This document shows, one piece after another, positions 31,701 through 43,168 of a stretch of DNA of 64,000 nt; the stretch's first letter is position 1, and every line of letters starts with the position of its first letter. Source of the DNA: Lottia gigantea (lineage: Eukaryota > Mollusca > Gastropoda > Lottiidae). The stretch is taken from positions 226,601-290,600 of the forward strand of contig NW_008708187.1 in the NCBI RefSeq assembly GCF_000327385.1, read 5' to 3'. Under the pieces are notes generated by a model, which did not search any database, was not told the DNA's origin, and was given only the letters and a program-made list of their open reading frames with translations. Made by a program: the position numbers and the translations under genes.

Positions 31701-34700
31701 AAGTTTTATATCCTACTGTTCTGTATCTTATTGAGCTAATGAAATGAAATGGAGTTTTATATCCTACTGTTCTGTATCTTATTGAACTAATGAAATGAAA
31801 TGAAGTTTATATCCTACTGTTCTGTATCTTATTGGACTAATGAAATGAAATAGAGTTTTATATCCTACTGTTCTGTATCTTATTGAACTAATGAAATGAA
31901 ATGAAATGGAGTTTTATATCCTACTGTTCTGTATCTTATTAGACTAATGAAATGAAATGGAGTTTTATATCCTACTGTTCTGTATCTTATTGGACTAATG
32001 AAATGAAATAGAGTTTTATATCCTACTGCTCTGTATCTTATTGAGCTAATGAAATGAAATGAAATGGAGTTTTATATCCTACTGTTCTGTATCTTATTAG
32101 AACTAATGAAATGAAATGGAGTTTTATATCCTACTGTTCTGTATCTTATTGAACTAATGAAATGAAATGAAGTTTTATATCATACTTTTCTTCATCTTTC
32201 TAGAGCTAATGAAATGAAATGACGTTTTATATTCTACTGTTCATCTTTCTAGAGCTAATGAAATGAAATGGAGTTTTATATCCTACTGTTCTGTATCTTA
32301 TTGGACTAATGAAATGAAATGACGTTTTATATCCTACTGTTCTGTATCTTATTGGACTAATGAAATGAAATGACGTTTTATATCCTACTATTCATCCTTT
32401 TAGAGCTAATGAAATGAAATGAAGTTTTATATTCTACTTGAGCTAATACGAGAGACAATTCCTTTAAAGTGTAATTAGATATTCAAGCATGTATTCTATT
32501 ACAATATAGTTAATAATTTAGATAAATCATGAATTTCTTCACTCATTCTGAAAATCGCTGACAATTATTAGAAACTGGCGGCGTCTGTCTCCTTAAACTG
32601 GGGTACGATTTTGGGGCAGACTGACTTAATGAAGGGTCAACTGCACTGATTGCGATTTCAAATCAGGCAGCTCTTACGCGTTGATAGAAATAGGAAAAGA
32701 AATTCCTAGTTTGAGATATTTTTGAAGGAATTTTGTGATTTTCGTATATTTCTAGTAATTCTGAAGACTATTTACATATATTCAACACTCAAATCAACCT
32801 CCCAATATGGCGCATCTGTTCCTTTAAGATTCCAGGTTCCTGTTTTCTTGGAGAATTTCGAAGTTTAGTCGAACCCATATCCAAAAACAAGTAATTATTT
32901 TACTAAGAACAAGAGAAAAAAATTTGCCCCGAACTTGTTAAATTTGACATATTGTAAGAAACAAGTTAACCTCGTAAAAATGTGGTCATTAACATACCAA
33001 AATCTGTTGTCAAAGTAACAAAAAAAATATTTTCCCCTCAGAATTTGTGTTTGTCACGTATAGAGTCTAGGTGTCGACCACGAAATTCTGTAACCGTAGA
33101 CATCACTTTAGTCAATTCTGAACATATACCCAAGGGAAAACTAACTTCTGTTGAGTCCTTGGGGAAAACATTTCTTTAAGGGAGGAGGCGTGTGTCATCC
33201 GAAGTCATGAACGCCACACGGAACCTTGTCACATTGCACGTCCGAAAGGATCGGTTTATTGTCCCATCCGAACGACGAGACGCTTTTTCCATGTCAGCCC
33301 CTCTTACCCGTATCACTGACAGGGGGAAAACCATGTTGAAAAATTCGAAGGTATCATCTTGACCTATGCCAGGATTGAACCTTGGACCTTCAGGTTAGCG
33401 AGCATGCGTCTAACTCACTGAACCACCGTAGTCCCAATTCGAAGATATAGGCGTAGTAATTCCTTTAAAAAGTAACGATCCATTAACAAATGATTAATTA
33501 GAATAATCAAGGTTATGGCAACTTTAAGATAAAATCAGTCAGTTGATTGGAACGTGAACTTGAACTTAATGAAGTGAAGAAAAAACTACCTGATAAGTTC
33601 ATTATCTTAATTAATCAATAAGTATATTACTATACCGTAACAGGCTGGGGTAAATTTGGCGGTAAAATCTGGCGCCGGCGGGAAAAGGGAGCGGGAAAAC
33701 TATGATGAAATAACGTAAGTGTATTTTGGAAATGTGCAAAATAAGGTACAAGATAGTTTTGATATGAGTTTGGTCGTGATTACAATAACCAATGTGCATA
33801 TCTCGTTAAATCCTTGAGAAAATTTGGCGGTAAAATCTGGCGCCGGCGGGAAAAGGTGGCGGGAAAACTATGATGGGGTAACGTAAGTGTAGTTTGGAAA
33901 TGTGCAAAATAAGATACAAGATAGTTTTGATATGAGTTTGGTCGTGATTACAATAACCAATGTGCATATCTCGTTAAATCCTTGAGAAAATTTGGCGGTA
34001 AAATCTGGCGCTGGCGGGAAAAGGAAGCGGGAAAACTATGGTGGGTTGACGTAATGTGGTCCAGAAAGTGGGGAAATGTAGTTTATTGGTCAAACAGAGA
34101 CACACAAGGGCGTGAAAAAGCATTGGAACATTTTGTATATAGCTGATTACATGAAGCCGTTAAGGATAAATGGACTATAATGAATCACAACGTCTATTTT
34201 GATCAAAGAAAAAAAATCGTTAAAATTTCCTCTGCTCTACTTCTCGTGGATTGCTTGCTTAATTAACCTCGAAAACAAAGTTTGACCTTGTCCGGACGGA
34301 AGTAAGAGAGGAAATGTGTCAGACATTAAAGGGAATAGTCTATGGTACACGGTTCACATGATGATGACTATGTAAATTGTTGAAACGTTGTGTATAATAA
34401 AACTCGGGAGTAATATATCATAAAAACTGATGGTGACGATGTAAATTGTTGAAACGTTGTGTAAAATAAAACTCGGGAGTAGTATACCATAAAAACTTAT
34501 GGTGACAATGTAAATTGTTGAAACGTTGTGTATAATAAAACACAGGAGAAATATACCAATTGTCTTCTGTCACTTTAGAGATTCGAGTGCATGAAAGTAA
34601 TATGTACTATTCAATAAAAGGGGCACTGGCGCTGTGCCAGGCGCTGGCACTGGCATAGTTTATGCGTGTTAAGTGACAATAACAAAGTGCGAATTATACT

Positions 34701-37700
34701 CGCAAATATACAGTATATGCCTTGACTTGGGTAACATACACGAAGGCGTACTAATGATAATAACCGGTCAATAGTTCATATTAAAAGTATAATAAATATT
34801 TTTTTAATGACTATTAAGTACCAATTACACAGAGCTTAACTGGTAGATTACATTAATACCTTACTAATACAAATAGTAAAACCATACCAAAATATTTACT
34901 TACTATTACATTACAAACAACACCGTCATATTAATCAACAGACAAATACAAAAATATAAAAGCAAGTTCGAGTTAACAGGTGCAAGTTCGAGTTAACAGG
35001 TGCAAGTTCGAGTTAACAGGTGCAAGTTCGAGTTAACAGGTGCAAGTTCGAGATAACAGGTGCAAGTTCGAGTTAACAGGTGCAAGTTCGAGTTAACAGG
35101 TGCAAGTTCGAGTTAACAGGTGCAAGTTCGAGTTAACAGGTGCAAGTTCGAGTTAACAGGTGCAAGTTCGAGTTAACTTAAGCAAATTTGAGTGACTGTC
35201 GGAAATAATGAATGAATTAATGAATGAATGAATTAAGGAACGAATGAATAAATAATCAGACGAATGGATCATCGGATGAAAGATAAAATGAGTGAATAAA
35301 TGAAAAATGAGAATGAATGAATTCAATAAATCACGTTGCCATCATTCGGAAAAATCATCAGAAGAATGAATGAATGAAAAAATCACTAAAAGAATGAATG
35401 AATGAATGAATGAATGAATGAATCAACAAAAGAATGAATGAATGAATAAATCAACCAAAGAATGGATGAATGAATAAATCACTAAAAGAATGAATGAACG
35501 AATGAATAAATCAACCAAAGAATGGATGAATGAATAAATCAACTAAAGAATGAATGAATGAATAAATCAACCAAAGAATGGATGAATGAATAAATCAACT
35601 AAAGAATGAATGAATGAATAAATCAACCAAAGAATGGATGAATGAATAAATCAACTAAAGAATGAATGAATGAATAAATCAACCAAAGAATGGATGAATG
35701 AATAAATCAACTAAAGAATGAATGAATGAATAAATCACCAGAAGAATGAATGAATAAATCACTAAAAGAATGAATGAATGAATCACTTAAAGAATGAATG
35801 AATGAATGAATGAACGAATGAATTAACAAATGAAAGAAGAATGAATGAATAGACAATAAGGTGATGAAGGAAGTGTATAGCGATATAACAATTGTATGAA
35901 TTGAAGAATAAAGGAAATTAATAACACTATGTTTCATCATCAACCAGGTTTAAAACCACATGATATGAAAAAAACTAATCACTTTTAAGCGCTTCCTGGC
36001 TCCCATTGTACTTTGACGTAACGATTTTGTATTCTTTTGTTCAGATAACAGCATGTGTGTCCTTTTTTAGAATCAAATATTTTTTTATGTTCGCATCAAA
36101 TACTCGAGGAAGATGACAATGTTCAATTTTACTCGGTTATTTCGGATCAGAGATTGTGCGAAATTTTCTTCCTCAAATGAAGAACATCTACAATCAAAAT
36201 CTATTCAAAGATTGAAAAACTTATTTACAATTTAAAACCTATTTACAATTAAAACCTATTTACAATTAAAACCTATTTACAATTAAAACCTATTTACAAT
36301 TCAAAACCTATTTACAATTTAAAACCTATTTACAATATAAAATCTATTTACAATTCAAAACCTATTAACCAGTAAAACACGTTTACAATTAAAAATATTT
36401 ACAATCCAAACCCCAATTACCAGCAAAACTTATTAACAATTTAAACCAATTTACAATTTTAACCTATTTACAATTTAAACCTATTTACAATTTAAATCTA
36501 TTTACAATTTAAACCTATTTACAATTTAAACCTATTTACAATTAAAGCCTATTTACAATTCAAAATCTATTTACAATTTAAGCCGATTTACAATTAAAAT
36601 ATATTCAAAATTAAGACCTACAATTCAAAACCAATTTACAATTTAAACCTATTTACAATTAAAACCTATTTACAATTAAAATCTATTTACAATTTAAAAC
36701 CAAATTACAATTTAAAACTTATTTACAATTAAAGCCTATTTACAATTTAAAACCTATTTACCAGTAAAATACATTTACAATTTAAATCTATTTACAATTC
36801 AAACCTATTTACAATTCAAACCTAATTACAATCCATTTAAAAGCATTCTTACCACGTAATTGTTCGATTAAAACGCGTAATACATGTACATTGACCGTTG
36901 ATTAGACGATAAGTAGGCCTCTAGAAGATAATGTATTAATTAAAAAGACAATTAGCGTCAGTATTATCGACTGACTTCAACCATCGATTATCATCTACCG
37001 ACTTGAAACATTCCACGGGAGTTGAAAATCCATCAACACTATTTACAGTCTGTTATCAAAATTGGTTTTCTCATTGCGCACTACGCAGTGTATCTATGCC
37101 GCATCAGATACATTACTGTATTTAGCTGCTCTGTTTACAATGATTTACAAATTTTGCTGTTATGTATACAAATTAAGCTGGTCTATTTACAAATTCAACT
37201 GATCTGTTTACAAACAAAGCTGATCTGTTAACAAATTCAACTGATCTGTTTACAAATTCAACTGATCTGTTTACAAATACAGCTGATCTGTTTACCAAAT
37301 ACAGCTGATATGTTTACAAATATTCAGAAGCTAAGTTATTTTAAAAACATGCTATGTTTACAGATTAAGCTGATCTGTTTACAATAATTCGGAAACTAAG
37401 CAACAAACTAATCTGTTTTAGTCAGCTGCTCCGTTGACAAACACATCTACAAAATGCGTTACTTTTGTGTTAATTTGACCACATTTTGACCATTGTAAAT
37501 TAGTCCACCCCACGTCAGATGGTAACATAACCCGGTGGTCAAATAAAAAACACGTTTATTTATGATAAGATAAGTTATCTATAACATGGTATCTTGCCCT
37601 ACTATTTAGACGGCTAATAAGATTGGACAGGAGAAGAATGTGGGACTTTTTTTACGATGTCCGTAGTGGACGTCATTAGAGACATTCCTTGGGGTTGTCT

Positions 37701-40700
37701 AGTCCTGATGGTTGTCGAGAACTTGATATTGACCTATCTAGATATATGAGAGGGGGTGGGGAAGAGCAACGTAAGAACGTAAAATATGGTAACACAAGAA
37801 AGGGTAACCCAAGAAAGATTAATACAAGAAAGTGCAGCACAAGAAAGGGTAACCCGAGAAAGACTAATACAATAAGGGCAACTCAAGAAAGAGCAACACA
37901 AGAAAGAGCAACACAAGAATTACGTTTACGTAAAGCTTTCAAAAGGACCTCGGTCAAGGTTACCAAAATATAAACTCCCGAAACGTTCCGCCCATATATT
38001 ACTAACTTTGTGTACACATGATGTTTTTATGTTAGGATTACGTTGTTCTTTGGTGGGTGGAGGTCAAGACCTCTCAAAGCTTCTTCAACATAAATTACTC
38101 CAAATATTGACGTGAGCGGTTGTTACTATTTTTAGCTGTATCATCACTAAGAGCTGGAGAGTAAACCCAGTTGGCAAATATAGAACTCTATAATAGAAGG
38201 CATAAGATTTTTCCCAATGGTAGGCCCACACAAGATCGAAGGTGGACCTTTTCTTGACCGATGGTGGTTTTTAGGGGCTTGGTCGTACATGAACCAGCTC
38301 AGAGAGCGACGTTGACAAATGGTCTAGTCTTTGGGTAGATTTTTTGCTGCTGGCATAAAAGATCTTATTTCAGAGTTTTTCTTTACTGGATGGTCGTGCA
38401 TGAACTGGTGGAAAAAGTGTCTAGTAGTTCAGATGGGACAAAAAACCAAGGACCGGTGCTACAGGCTGTGCACGTTAAAAATCCTCGACAATTAGAAATC
38501 TAAAAAGAGTAAGCTAATAGCAGTGTCTTGGCAAAATTTCCCTCAGTACCAGTCTTCACTAACCCAATCAGGCACATAAAAGTTACACCTAACAAAAGAT
38601 TTCGTGTTCAAATCGAGCTTCTGTACATTAGGGTACATTTAGTGGTTTAGTGAAACCCTACTAGAAGAAATGTTAGATCAAATGTAAATATAATATACTG
38701 TGTCTTAATAAATTACATATCATATCTTATTGTATGTATTCAACACTTACATCTTAAATTACACGCCCTTAATCCATGTCAGGGTCAACTACTAAATCTT
38801 TTTCATTGTATTTTTAATCCATCTGCACTGTGTACATTCTTAAACTAATATAAATGCAATGAAATGGAGTGTCTCTTCTGTAGGCCTACTGTATTTGGAT
38901 AATAATAAAAATGAAATGAAATGGAGTATCTTAAAATGAAATGAAATGGAGTATCTCCTTTACACTTGAAATGAAATGGAGTGTCTCGTATACAATTGAT
39001 TGAAATGATATAAAAATGAAATGAAATGGAATGTCTCTTCTGTATTTGATTGAAATAATAATAAAAATGAAATGAAATGGAGTGTCTCTTCTGTATTTGA
39101 TTGAAATAATAATAAAAATGAAATGAAATGGAGTATCTTAAAATGAAATGAAATGGAGTGTCTCTTCTACAATTGATTGAAATGATATAAAAATGAAATG
39201 AAATGGAGTGTCTCTTCTGTATTTGATTGAAATAATAATAAAAATGAAATGAAATGGAGTATCTCCTTTACACTTGAAATGAAATGGAGTGTCTCGTATA
39301 CAATTGATTGAAATGATATAAAAATGAAATGAAATGGAATGTCTCTTCTGTATTTGATTGAAATAATAATAAAAATGAAATGAAATGGAGTATCTTAAAA
39401 TGAAATGAAATGGAGTATCTTAAAATGAAATGAAATGGAGTGTCTCTTCTGTATTTGATTGAAATAATAATAAAAATGAAATGAAATGGAGTATCTTAAA
39501 ATGAAATGAAATGGAGTGTCTCTTCTGTATTTGATTGAAATAATAATAAAAATGAAATGAAATGGAGTATCTTAAAATGAAATGAAATGGAGTGTCTCTT
39601 CTGTATTTGATTGAAATAATAATAAAAATGAAATGAAATGGAGTATCTTAAAATGAAATGAAATGGAGTGTCTCTTCTGTATTTGATTGAAATAATAATA
39701 AAAATGAAATGAAATGGAGTGGCTATTTTAAAATTAATTCGGATAACAATAAAAATGAAATGAAATGGAGTGTCTCTTCTACACTTAATTTGGATGATAA
39801 AAAAGTGAAAATTAAGCCCTCAAGATTTCGGAGAGACAGCTATATTTTTTTGACCCCCAACCCCTCGGGCACTTTCTAGATATGCTCCTGCTTCTAAAAT
39901 AATCGGACTGGCCCTTTAAAACATTCAGATACAACACCACACTGTCCCTTTAATCTACTGTAATTATTTTTACTACTATCTCGTGAAAGGCCATTAATGA
40001 ACCAATCATATTTTTTTTATCCGCGTTCTCCTATAAAAAAACTGATTTATTGTTTAAAAATAAGCCATTTTTTTTTCTCTAGTGACGTAAAATAAACTTC
40101 TGAACTATTAAATTGACAGCAAAAATGTCACTGAAGGAATGACGACCTCGTCATCTATTTTTTTTTTTGTCGATGAATACCGACCGCAATAACATCATCA
40201 TCTTTGTTGTCAAGTCGTCAAGTGCATTGCTAGCGACTCTCTTTACTGCAAAGGCGCTCTCCCAAAGGGCTGCCGGGTTGACGAACCAAGTCGCAGAATG
40301 AGAGTAGGTGAATGAGAAGCTTGAGCACACTCTACTTCAAGAGGGGTGTTGAGCTGATGAATCAAATCGCAGAATGACAACAGGTGTTTTAGAAGGATGA
40401 AGATACCTGGCATGGGACACTCGACGCTCTCTGAAAGGACTGCTGAGTTGAAGAACCAAATGTCAAAAACGAAAACGCTTCGAAAGGGGTGCTGAGTTGA
40501 TATATTTCTGTATATCACAAAAGAGTATCTAAAATTGACGAGTCGTCATTTTAACTTTCAAACGTGGATTCTGGACACACATGGATTTGAGGGCTCAAAT
40601 TTCAACGTAGTGTTGTGAACACTATTACTGATTAGCTTAGCTAAAAAATTCCTGTTTCTGAGACTTAAGTACGGCGCATCTGTCCCTTTAAAATTAGAGT

Positions 40701-42282
40701 TTGAAGCTCATTGACCTAACAAATGTGTATATAGAAGCAATAAGTGCCCTTAATGCACATAAAATATCTAGAAACCTCTCTCTACAACCAATTGAATATC
40801 TCAAGATTATCTTTTGAGATGCATGGGTTGTTTTCAATCAAATGACAAATTCGTCTACACTATTATTCAAGGTTAACTATTCAAAATAACTCTCGACGAT
40901 ATATTTTATTGCTTGAAAAATGGCGCCGAGATTGAAAAGAGCCATAAATTGACTTAGATTTCAACTCGTAAATGACGTAGGTTTATGACAGTTGTGCCAT
41001 AATCTAAATCATTGTTTGAATTATGATCAAATGAAGTGGGGCATTTCGTCTGAAATTTCGTTTCGTATTTCAGCTTCGGCTAATGAAGACGGCAGATGTG
41101 ATTGAAATTTGTCGACCCATCCGAAATATCGTAATAACATGATTGAAATATCGTAATAACATGATTGAAATATTGTAATAACATTATTGAAATATCGTGA
41201 TAACATCATTGAAATATCGTAATAACATCATTGAAATATCGTGATAACATCCTTGAAATATCGTGATAACATGATTGAAATATCGTGATAACATCATTGA
41301 AATATCGTAATAACATTATTGAAATATCGTAATAACATTATTGAAATATCGTAATCATAAAATATCGTAATCATGAAATATCGTGATAACATCATTGAAA
41401 TATCGTAATCATGTAATAACATCATTGAAATATCGTGATAACATCATTGAAATATCGTAATCATGAAATATCGTAATAACATCACTGAAATATCGTAATC
41501 ATGAAATATCGTAATAACATGATTGAAATATCGTAATAACATGATTGAAATATTGTAATAACATTATTGAAATATCGTGATAACATCATTGAAATATCGT
41601 AATTACATCATTGAAATATCGTGATAACATGATTGAAATATCGTAATAACATTATTGAAATATCGTGATAACATCATTGAAATATCGTAATAACATTATT
41701 GAAATATCGTAATCATAAAATATCGTAATCATGAAATATCGTAATCATGAAATATCGTGATAACATCATTGAAATATCGTAATAACATCATTGAAATATC
41801 GTAATCATGAGAAATATCGTAATAACATCATTGAAATATCGTAATAACATCATTGAAATATCGTAATTGCATCATTGAAATATCGTAATTGTATCATTGA
41901 AATATCGTTATAACATCATTAAAATATCGTAATAAAATCATTGAAATATCGTCATTACAAATAATTATCGTTATATTCGACTAAACTTGAAGTAAATGAC
42001 GTAAGGAATTTAACGCTCTAACAAACTGAGCTACAGACCGTCCTCAAAATGGTAAAGAAAGCCTTAACATACCTTAACTTCTTTGGCTGTGCCCGTTCCC
42101 GTCAATGTTGCAGCACATCCTAGAAAGACAAACAACATCGTTGCTAAGAATTCGGCGAAAACTGCTCTCCATAAATTCAAGGTTTTAAGTTCTTTTATGT
42201 CTATCAATTTGTTATTACCGAGATTATCGCCAAATCGGGTTGCTTCCAATTTGTTGGCCACGTGGATAAACAGGGCATCCAT
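25728..42282 (-). CDS. Aquaporin, water-selective AQP4/AQP1 type
   Basis: Six exons: 42073-42282, 27636-27823, 26806-27007, 26488-26568, 26216-26327 and 25728-25819. The CDS is 885 bp (294 residues). This is a membrane water channel of the MIP family. The two pore motifs are SGGHVNPAVT (N95-P96-A97) and TGASMNPARS (N209-P210-A211). The aromatic/arginine filter reads F75, H197, A206 and R212, the pattern of orthodox water channels. A206 replaces the mercury-sensitive cysteine of AQP1, as in AQP4. TM segments are evident in every exon except the last. The sixth exon (after ATGA at a GTAAGT donor) adds a polar tail; if that donor is not used, translation stops two codons later (ending MSK). Intron 1 is 14.2 kb and repeat-filled; the other introns are 238-811 bp. 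Confidence 0.95.
27395..27627. repeat. Minisatellite of GGTCACAAGTCACATTGGTC type
   Basis: About ten degenerate copies of a 20-30 bp unit end just before the donor of aquaporin exon 2 at 27635. Confidence 0.85.
27870..27887 (+). repeat. Poly-G run of 18
   Basis: Eighteen consecutive G in aquaporin intron 1, about 45 bases upstream of the exon 2 acceptor in transcript sense, where it reads as poly-C. Confidence 0.97.
27925..28135. repeat. Tandem repeat, 82-84 bp unit, 2.5 copies
   Basis: Units start GGTTACTGCCCTTGACCAAG at 27931, 28013 and 28097 and contain CCCTTTAACAACACG and ATATAATGAATAATTAATG. Confidence 0.9.
28335..28605. mobile_element. Second copy of the long-inverted-repeat element
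   Basis: The left arm GCCACTTCAGTTAGGGTCTA and its inverse around 28525-28555 enclose about 130 bp. The right flank (AGCTAATAAAACACGGAACG, then AAGTTTGGTCTTATTAGACTG) is the inverse of the left flank of the copy at 24310. It lies in aquaporin intron 1. Confidence 0.7.
29117..29400 (-). repeat. SINE with tRNA-like head and two body units
   Basis: On the minus strand: GTGGTCGTGGGTTGTAATCT (B-box-like), CGGTCGGCGTGTGACTAGA, then two body units with GTAAATGGGTACAGATAA, GGTCAAGGACCAGCTGG and GGATCCT. This is among the best-preserved copies; it lies in aquaporin intron 1. Confidence 0.7.
31688..32445 (+). repeat. Satellite, ~54-bp unit from dispersed-repeat head
   Basis: About 13 copies of a unit starting GAAATGAAATGGAGTTTTAT, then ATCCTACTGTTCTGTATCTT and ATTG(A/G)ACTAAT. 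The unit equals the first 50-55 bases of the dispersed repeat seen at 50105. Confidence 0.93.
33178..33436 (-). repeat. tRNA-derived SINE with clear A and B boxes
   Basis: Reading the minus strand from 33436: an A-box region TGGTTCAGTGAGTTAGACGC, a B box GGTTCAATCCT, then a central segment GATGGGACAATAAACCGATC and an end near CTCCCTTAAAG. The central GATGGGAC(A/G)nTAAACCGA motif resembles conserved central domains of invertebrate SINE superfamilies (from memory, not checked). It is a SINE rather than a tRNA gene: no acceptor-stem pairing follows the B box. Confidence 0.75.
33648..34045. repeat. 168-169 bp satellite, ~2.3 units, with GGCGGGAAAA boxes
   Basis: Units begin ATTTGGCGGTAAAATCTGGC at 33653, 33822 and 33990. 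Each carries CGGCGGGAAAAGG (or CTGGCGGGAAAAGG) and GCGGGAAAACTATG. The boxes stand out in GC content from the surrounding AT-rich intron and resemble E2F sites. Confidence 0.88.
34360..34562. repeat. Tandem repeat, 69-bp unit, 3 copies
   Basis: Units start ATGTAAATTGTTGAAACGTT at 34370, 34439 and 34508 and contain AATAAAACTCGGGAGTA. Confidence 0.92.
34962..35178. repeat. Near-perfect 20-bp minisatellite TGCAAGTTCGAGTTAACAGG
   Basis: Ten to eleven copies with a single substitution visible (GAGATAACAGG at about 35050). The uniformity suggests a very recent expansion. Confidence 0.97.
35190..35850. repeat. AATG-rich compound repeat with ~52-bp higher-order unit
   Basis: AATG runs are punctuated by AATAAATCAACCAAAG and AATAAATCAACTAAAG. 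From about 35440 to 35720 these alternate in a regular 52-bp two-part unit. Confidence 0.93.
36218..36845. repeat. Minisatellite, ~17-18 bp CCTATTTACAATTTAAA unit
   Basis: Around 35 copies with CCTATTTACAATTAAAA variants in aquaporin intron 1. Confidence 0.95.
37120..37395. repeat. Minisatellite, 21-bp CTGATCTGTTTACAAATTCAA unit
   Basis: About nine copies. The ACAAATT portion resembles the array at 36218 and may share an origin with it. Confidence 0.88.
37785..37928. repeat. Minisatellite, ~15-bp AACACAAGAAAGGGT unit
   Basis: Nine to ten copies, purine-rich on the + strand. The 15-bp period keeps a frame open (GNPRKTNTRK-like), which is not a gene. Confidence 0.92.
38440..38610 (-). repeat. 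Dispersed-repeat fragment, reverse orientation
   Basis: GCTACAGGCTGTGCACGTTA, AAAATTTCCCTCAGTACCAG and CCAATCAGGCACATAAAAG match, in order, the reverse-oriented copy at 46550-46680. Confidence 0.45.
38858..39785 (+). repeat. Satellite of GAAATGAAATGGAGT units with higher-order pattern
   Basis: About 22 copies of AAAATGAAATGAAATGGAGT followed by either GTCTCTTCTGTATTTGATTG plus an AATAATAAT linker (about 50 bp) or ATCTT (about 24 bp). The two forms alternate regularly between 39370 and 39720. The core equals the head of the dispersed repeat. Confidence 0.95.
41120..41962. repeat. Minisatellite, 22-bp ATTGAAATATCGTAATAACATC
   Basis: About 37 copies with short deletions (AATCATGAAATATCGT). It lies about 110 bp downstream of aquaporin exon 1. 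Confidence 0.96.
42005..42046 (-). repeat. tRNA-like SINE head fragment
   Basis: Minus strand GGACGGTCTGTAGCTCAGTT, then TGTTAGAGCG, fits a tRNA A-box region. There is no B box or cloverleaf after it. It is 27 bases inside aquaporin intron 1, beside the exon 1 donor. Confidence 0.55.
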
Positions 42283-42996
42283 TTTTAATGAGTTCTATAT
42301 ATCTTTAATATTTTTGGGAAATTCCCTTTTTTTGCTAATACTCAATGGAGCTTTTGTCTTTTTGAGTAAAGTTATAGTTCTCCAAAAGGCACTTAATATT
42401 TCGTAAAATACGAAAAAAAAATTCTGCGATTTTCTAAAAAAATCAAAGTTGGACTCCGCAAAAAAAAAAACCACACTGCAAATTCCAATCACAAGGCACA
42501 ACGGTTATTAAACTTGGAATTTTTTCTCCAAAATTCCGGCACTTTACTTTAGAATTCCATCACAAACGCAGCACTCTCGAGTCAGTAAAATTTCTTAATA
42601 ATCCAAAATGGTTAGTTATTAGTTAGTTATTTATAGTCGTATACTAATTGCAGTAACAAGTAGTCGCTAATTAGGCGGGAAAGCCACAAGCAGACGACTC
42701 GCGTCAGGAGATAGTGTAGGACAATAATCGAAGTACGAATACGACTTTCTCTCAGCTAGTATATAGTATCTATATACATGTATTTATATACATTCGGTGC
42801 GTCTGCGAACGAGTCCGTACCGGATCAGTAAGCTCGTCACCCCAGTAACATGTGCCCTGTGGGGGTACATAGTACAGAAAGGGGGGGGGGCAAATTTGTC
42901 CCCTAGAAGAATGGCACCTCAAATATGATTTTTTTACGTTTTTCCCCTGAAATATGTGTCAGAATGAACCAATTCGATTTTTCGAAAATTTCTCAG

Positions 42997-43168
42997 GAGA
43001 ACATTCTAAAACGCTCTAGGAGAGGCTTGCGACTATGGCGCCTCCGCAGAGTTGTCGCATTCAAGTCTAGAGCAGTTGCCCGCTTCCCCATGACCCACGC
43101 CATTGAGATAGCCACCTACTTGTACAACCAACCCCGGGACGCTGGCGCTGGTCGTTATGAGTTTTACG
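42997..43168 (+). other. Orphan exon-like segment, 57 codons
   Basis: A stretch with a good acceptor (TTCGAAAATTTCTCAG) and donor (TACG|GTAAGC) is open in one frame, clearly richer in GC than its flanks. It reads with a basic start (KRSRRGLRLWRLRR) and MTHAIEIATYLYNQPRDAGA. It could be an exon of an unlisted + strand gene or chance. No partner exon was found within reach and the product is not recognised. Confidence 0.3.

Noticed and set aside
33360-33436. tRNA gene
   Set aside because: A and B boxes are present but the acceptor stem does not close and a long non-tRNA body follows; called a SINE.
34962-35178. CRISPR-like array
   Set aside because: Head-to-tail repeats with no spacers, in an intron of an animal gene.
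42005-42046. tRNA gene
   Set aside because: Only the 5' half resembles a tRNA; no B box or cloverleaf.
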